The position numbers were made by a program, and so were the translations under genes. Positions 6,135-9,567 of a stretch of 9,567 bases of DNA are shown here, one piece after another. Each line of letters starts with the position of its first letter. Within the stretch, counting starts at the first letter, position 1. The notes beneath the pieces are model-generated. The model made no database searches, was not told the DNA's origin, and saw nothing but the letters and a program-made list of their open reading frames with translations. Source of the stretch: RQOF01 sp964394475 (GTDB lineage: Bacteria > Calditrichota > Calditrichia > RBG-13-44-9); contig CAYMXZ010000136.1 in NCBI GenBank assembly GCA_964394475.1, positions 1-9,567 of the forward strand, in the 5' to 3' direction.

Positions 6135-8504
6135 TTATTCTTCTGGATTTTGCTTTTTCGGTTCATCTATTTCTTCTGGACGGAGGTTTCCCTCTCCATT
6201 TTTCCGATTTTTCTCTTTGCTTTTCTCTTCAGATGGATATTCAATGCGGATATGGTGAATACCCATTAAAACATGAACAAAAGCTTTCTTTACTTTATTG
6301 AGTTCCTGGAGGGTGATATCACATTCATCCAATTCACCTTCCTGGAATCGCTTTTCGATCAGATTCTCAACTAAAGCGGTAATTCGTTGAAGATTAGGAT
6401 TGGGAAGAGTTCGGGAGGCGGCTTCTACCGTATCAGCCAGCATGGCAATGGCCGTTTCCTTCGATTGAGGTTTCGGACCAGGATAGCGAAAATCATTTTC
6501 ATCAACATCGCGAGGATCTTTTGTTTCCAGTGCTTTATGATAAAAATAGGACATGATGCTGGTGCCATGATGTTCAGGAATAAATCGCTTTACTGCTAAG
6601 GGTAATTTATACTCATCTGCCAGATCTAAGCCGGCCCGCACATGTTTGGCGAGAATCAGAGAACTCATATTCGGTGTCAGACTCTCATGTTTGCTCACTG
6701 AGCTGGGTTGATTTTCCACAAAATAATCTGACAACTGCATTTTACCAATATCATGATAATAACATCCCACCCGGGCCAGCAGAGAGTTGGCTCCAATTTC
6801 TTTCGCGGCAGCTTCAGCTAAATTCCCTACCACAATGCTATGATGAAAAGTTCCCGGTGCTTCCACCGATAATCTTTTAAGCAACGGATGATTCAGATCA
6901 GATAATTCCAACAGGGTAATGTCAGTAGTTACATCAAAAAATTTTTCAAAAATTCCAATCAACAGAAAAACAGCAGTCGGCACCAGAATAGAATTGGGCA
7001 CCAGATAAAAAATAAAATTCTGCATCATGGGTTTAAACGGTTCATAATGAATCAATCCATCACTGAAATTGACCAGTGCGTATCCTATGAGAATATAGAA
7101 AATCGCCCTGAACATTTGCCCGCGATTGCGAATCTTCTGCACCGAGAATAGGGCAACCGTTCCTACCACAAAGGCCATTAATGTCAATAGAAAATTATTG
7201 CCAGCGGCTGCTCCCAACACCAGGCTGATGACCACAGTCCCCACAAAAGCCAGTGACGATTCCAGCAACATTGAAAACAGCATGGGACCAAGGGTGACCG
7301 GTATTGACAGATAGCTCCAATTCAACATATCTTTCATTAAAATAGTGAGCAGAAATTGAATCAAAAAAATGCAGGTGATCAACCATAACATTTTTGTCTG
7401 GTTATACAATTTGGGTTGATAGACGAACAGGTATACAGCTATGATTACGACCATTAAAACCGCAAAAATTAATTTCCCAAGGAAAAACAAAAACTGATAT
7501 CGTCCACTGCGGCTGGCATTTCTTTCTGCTAAAGCCAGTGCCAACGACTGCAATTTTTGATACACCTCTTCTGTGACAATTTCGTGACTATCAATAATTC
7601 GCTGATTCTCATAAACGAATCCGCTGGTGGTAGGGACTTCCTTTACGGCTTTTTCTTTGCGTGTGTTCGTTAGTTCCCGATCAAAAATCAAATCCGGCTC
7701 AAAAAATTGCGAAACGATCCGGAAGGTCAGATCATTTACTTTATTATTTTCAGGAAGTTGAGATTTTATTAATTCCTGCACATATTTTTTTGCCTCTTCC
7801 TGATCCAATAAACTTTGAGTGTCCACCTTTTCTTCTAAACCATTCTGGTCTATAGAAATTTTAGATTCCCTTATTTCACTTTTTGAGATATTAATAACAC
7901 CCCGATTATAAAGTGCTGCCAGGAGCACATTCAGTTTTTGAGAAAAAGTGGCGAATTTTTTCTGTTTATAGAGCTCAAATAGAACAAGCAGGTCTTCCCG
8001 ATTTAGAATAACATTATATTTTAAATGAATTTGTGAAAGCAGGCTATCCAGTTGATCCGTTTTATCCGCTTGATTTTTGCGAAATTGAGATTTATCGGCA
8101 TAACGATTTGAATTTTGAAAAAATGCAGAAATTTCGGCGATGAAATTTTTTATCTTTATTTCCTGAACATTGCGTATTTGCGGATATTTGCGGAAAACGG
8201 CTGGTTCATTCCGTCGGGCATTCTCACGCTCTTGCTCCAGAACATCTTTTGATTTAATCACGGGAAAAGTGAATGGAGCGATGATCTCCTGCGGTGAAAT
8301 GCTGCCGACCACTAAATTCCCATATTCAAACGGCCTTTCACTGGGCATCATGGAGACGATGATACTTATCAGAATACCCGCCATAAGGATTCGGGGAAAT
8401 AGATCCCATAGCTTCTGACCAAACAACTGCTTTCCTCGCAGAGGCAATAACCACTCCGTGATAGTATGTGAAATTTTAGCCAGTACCTGTATCATCTTCA
8501 CCAT
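6135..8504 (-). CDS. pgpH: 7TM-HD membrane protein, PgpH-type cyclic-di-AMP phosphodiesterase
   Basis: This 789-residue inner-membrane protein belongs to the 7TMR-HD family, whose characterised members (Listeria PgpH, B. subtilis YqfF) hydrolyse c-di-AMP. The order visible is a short cytosolic N-terminus; TM1 near 38-53 (ILMAGILISIIVSMM); a large extracytoplasmic domain (about 57-335) rich in charged helices; a cluster of six or seven membrane segments (about 337-519); then a cytosolic HD hydrolase domain (about 540-750). HD residues are present: TFHHSIVVGN with H554/H555, YYHDIGKM with H584-D585, H621, PEHHGT with H645/H646, and ADTVEAASRTL with D691. A charged tail of about 35 residues ends the protein. 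Length and architecture fit the family. The ATG at 8504 (MVKMIQVLAK) has no clear Shine-Dalgarno, only an AT-rich leader. It is the first gene of the minus-strand series, with ybeY next. c-di-AMP specificity is inferred from the family, and other cyclic-nucleotide substrates cannot be excluded. Confidence 0.94.
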   Translation of the reverse strand: MVKMIQVLAKISHTITEWLLPLRGKQLFGQKLWDLFPRILMAGILISIIVSMMPSERPFEYGNLVVGSISPQEIIAPFTFPVIKSKDVLEQERENARRNEPAVFRKYPQIRNVQEIKIKNFIAEISAFFQNSNRYADKSQFRKNQADKTDQLDSLLSQIHLKYNVILNREDLLVLFELYKQKKFATFSQKLNVLLAALYNRGVINISKSEIRESKISIDQNGLEEKVDTQSLLDQEEAKKYVQELIKSQLPENNKVNDLTFRIVSQFFEPDLIFDRELTNTRKEKAVKEVPTTSGFVYENQRIIDSHEIVTEEVYQKLQSLALALAERNASRSGRYQFLFFLGKLIFAVLMVVIIAVYLFVYQPKLYNQTKMLWLITCIFLIQFLLTILMKDMLNWSYLSIPVTLGPMLFSMLLESSLAFVGTVVISLVLGAAAGNNFLLTLMAFVVGTVALFSVQKIRNRGQMFRAIFYILIGYALVNFSDGLIHYEPFKPMMQNFIFYLVPNSILVPTAVFLLIGIFEKFFDVTTDITLLELSDLNHPLLKRLSVEAPGTFHHSIVVGNLAEAAAKEIGANSLLARVGCYYHDIGKMQLSDYFVENQPSSVSKHESLTPNMSSLILAKHVRAGLDLADEYKLPLAVKRFIPEHHGTSIMSYFYHKALETKDPRDVDENDFRYPGPKPQSKETAIAMLADTVEAASRTLPNPNLQRITALVENLIEKRFQEGELDECDITLQELNKVKKAFVHVLMGIHHIRIEYPSEEKSKEKNRKNGEGNLRPEEIDEPKKQNPEE

Positions 8505-8705
8505 TCATTTAAAAACCAGTTTAATATAAATATAAAAGCCAGGTTTAGGAAATTTTATTTATCATCCCCTGTACCCCTACTTTCCATCCATTCATAGAAC
8601 GGCATTTATAGGAAAATCATAAGATTTAATCTATTCTCTTAATTTTTACTACTTTGGGATTCTAAACGACCTTAAAAAACTTTTATGTGTATTAAAGGAT
8701 TGATA

Positions 8706-8735
8706 TTGACACTTTAACTAATGTTTATTTATATT
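8706..8735 (+). promoter_or_regulatory. Sigma70-type promoter of the acyl-CoA synthetase gene
   Basis: The -35 box TTGACA at 8706-8711 is an exact consensus. The -10 box is TATATT at 8730-8735 (five of six consensus bases) with an 18-base spacer; the overlapping TTATAT at 8729-8734 would give 17. Transcription would begin about 8742, leaving a short leader before ATG 8767. The strong -35, good -10, nearby ribosome binding site and divergent intergenic location all support it. No operator could be named. Confidence 0.65.
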
Positions 8736-8754
8736 TACTAACTTAATAAATTAT

Positions 8755-8759
8755 GGAGG
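8755..8759 (+). promoter_or_regulatory. Shine-Dalgarno of the acyl-CoA synthetase gene
   Basis: GGAGG is followed by a 7-base spacer to ATG 8767. It is the only textbook Shine-Dalgarno in the window and fixes the start of this gene. Confidence 0.8.
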
Positions 8760-8766
8760 ATGCGCC

Positions 8767-9567
8767 ATGGGTTATTCAAGTCTGGGTATGATGTTTCATT
8801 CCGTTTCTCAAAAATTTCCCACAAAAAATGCCTATATGTTCAAATCACAGGGAGAGTATCAATCAAAAACTTTCAGAGAAGTTCAAACTTTGGTATATCA
8901 ACTGGCGGCTGGATTAAAAGCTCTGGGAATTGAAAAAGGCGATAAAGTTCTACTGCTCTCTGAGAACCGCCTGGAATGGGCACTGGCAGACTATGCCATC
9001 CTCAGTCTGGGAGCTATTACTGTCCCCATTTATCCTACCTTACTACCTTCTCATATAGAATTCATCATCAATAATTCGGAAGGTAAGGTGATCTTTGTCT
9101 CTGGAATTCATCAACTGCACAAAGTAAATGAGGTTAAGCATAAGACGCCTTTTTTAAAACATATCATTCTAATGGAAGGAGAAACAGGAGAGGGGATTTT
9201 GTCATGGAATCAACTTTTAGAACAGGGAGAAGAATTTTTGCGCCAGAATCCCGGGATCATTGACACTATTTTGGAGGAAATAGACCGAGATGATCTGGCC
9301 AGCATCATCTATACCTCTGGAACGACTGGCGTTCCAAAAGGCGTGATGTTAACTCACGGTAATTTTTTATCAAATATTGAAGGTGCACTGGAAGCCCTGC
9401 ATGTGGATGAACATGATCTATTTTTATCCTTCTTACCCCTTTCTCATATTTTTGAACGAATGGCCGGTCACTATCTGGCTACTCATACCGGGGCGACCAT
9501 TGCTTATGCCGAAAGTATCGAGACAGTTGCCCAGAATTTACAGGAAGTTCACCCCACGGTGATGACC
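8767..9567 (+). CDS. Long-chain acyl-CoA synthetase (AMP-forming), N-terminal part (3' end outside window)
   Basis: The first 267 residues are visible and still open at the window edge. The enzyme would activate fatty acids with ATP and CoA, via an acyl-adenylate, to acyl-CoA for lipid synthesis or degradation. Residues 182-192 (YTSGTTGVPKG) form the adenylate-forming P-loop signature, and LPLSHIFERMAGHY (223-236) resembles the FAA1/FadD15-type long-chain group rather than acetyl-CoA synthetase. Earlier typical motifs are GDKVLLLSENRLEW (about 59-72) and LGAITVPIYPT (about 81-91). The ATG at 8767 has the best ribosome binding site of the window, GGAGG at 8755-8759 with a 7-base spacer. A family-typical start (MGYSSLGMMFHSVSQKFPTKNAYMF) agrees with it. 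A promoter lies just upstream. The C-terminal adenylate domain with the A7/A8 region is not visible. Acyl-chain specificity cannot be judged; typical full length is about 600 residues. Confidence 0.93.
   Translation, partial: MGYSSLGMMFHSVSQKFPTKNAYMFKSQGEYQSKTFREVQTLVYQLAAGLKALGIEKGDKVLLLSENRLEWALADYAILSLGAITVPIYPTLLPSHIEFIINNSEGKVIFVSGIHQLHKVNEVKHKTPFLKHIILMEGETGEGILSWNQLLEQGEEFLRQNPGIIDTILEEIDRDDLASIIYTSGTTGVPKGVMLTHGNFLSNIEGALEALHVDEHDLFLSFLPLSHIFERMAGHYLATHTGATIAYAESIETVAQNLQEVHPTVMT

Larger units (their letters stand above)
8505..8766. other. Divergent intergenic region between pgpH and the acyl-CoA synthetase gene
   Basis: These 262 AT-rich bases lie between two divergently transcribed genes. 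The right half holds the acyl-CoA synthetase promoter. For pgpH on the minus strand only weak candidates were seen: TATATT-like -10 boxes in the TA-rich stretch at about 8521-8533, with no good -35 partner. No tRNA-like fold, small gene with a ribosome binding site, or clear terminator was found. Confidence 0.5.

Noticed and set aside
8505..8766. tRNA-Sec (selC) in an intergenic gap
   Set aside because: No gap shows the T-loop GGTTCRA-type motif with an extended variable arm; selC is presumably elsewhere in the genome.

Overview
The window is a compact, roughly 40-45% GC bacterial chromosome segment made up almost entirely of housekeeping and conserved cellular genes. No mobile element, CRISPR array, rRNA or tRNA was seen. 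Gene content and style suggest a Gram-negative-type bacterium of the Fibrobacterota-Chlorobiota-Bacteroidota neighbourhood (for example a Calditrichota/KSB1-like lineage). The reasons are the mostly weak Shine-Dalgarno signals behind AT-rich leaders, a YbeY whose third metal-ligand position is Asp as I recall for Bacteroidota, and the pgpH-ybeY-CNNM/CBS order. This placement is an inference and not secure.

Layout: (1) bases 2-628, plus strand, are the 3' end of dxs (isoprenoid precursor synthesis). Its stop overlaps the stop of selB, which comes in from the opposite strand. (2) Bases 623-8504 hold one long minus-strand series. In transcription order it is pgpH (7TM-HD c-di-AMP phosphodiesterase), ybeY (rRNA maturation endonuclease), a CNNM/DUF21 membrane protein, a CBS-pair/CorC_HlyC protein, selA and selB. 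(3) Bases 8505-8766 are a divergent intergenic region with a good sigma70-type promoter facing right. (4) From 8767 to the window end lies the 5' part of a long-chain acyl-CoA synthetase gene.

Functionally, selA and selB form a selenocysteine-insertion pair: SelA makes Sec-tRNA(Sec) and SelB delivers it to recoded UGA codons. The tRNA gene selC and the selenophosphate synthetase gene selD are not in this window. pgpH, ybeY and the CNNM/CBS genes are a commonly seen bacterial neighbourhood (nucleotide second messenger, ribosome quality control and RNA processing, cation transport or membrane protein).

The most interesting observation is that the CNNM and CBS/CorC genes are one family-typical protein interrupted by a single in-frame TAA. 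The two halves are exactly collinear with no indel, and reading through the stop would restore the conserved junction. This is a nonsense mutation, a sequencing error, a natural split with reinitiation, or stop readthrough. It is not selenocysteine recoding, because the codon is UAA. I found no convincing entirely new system here.
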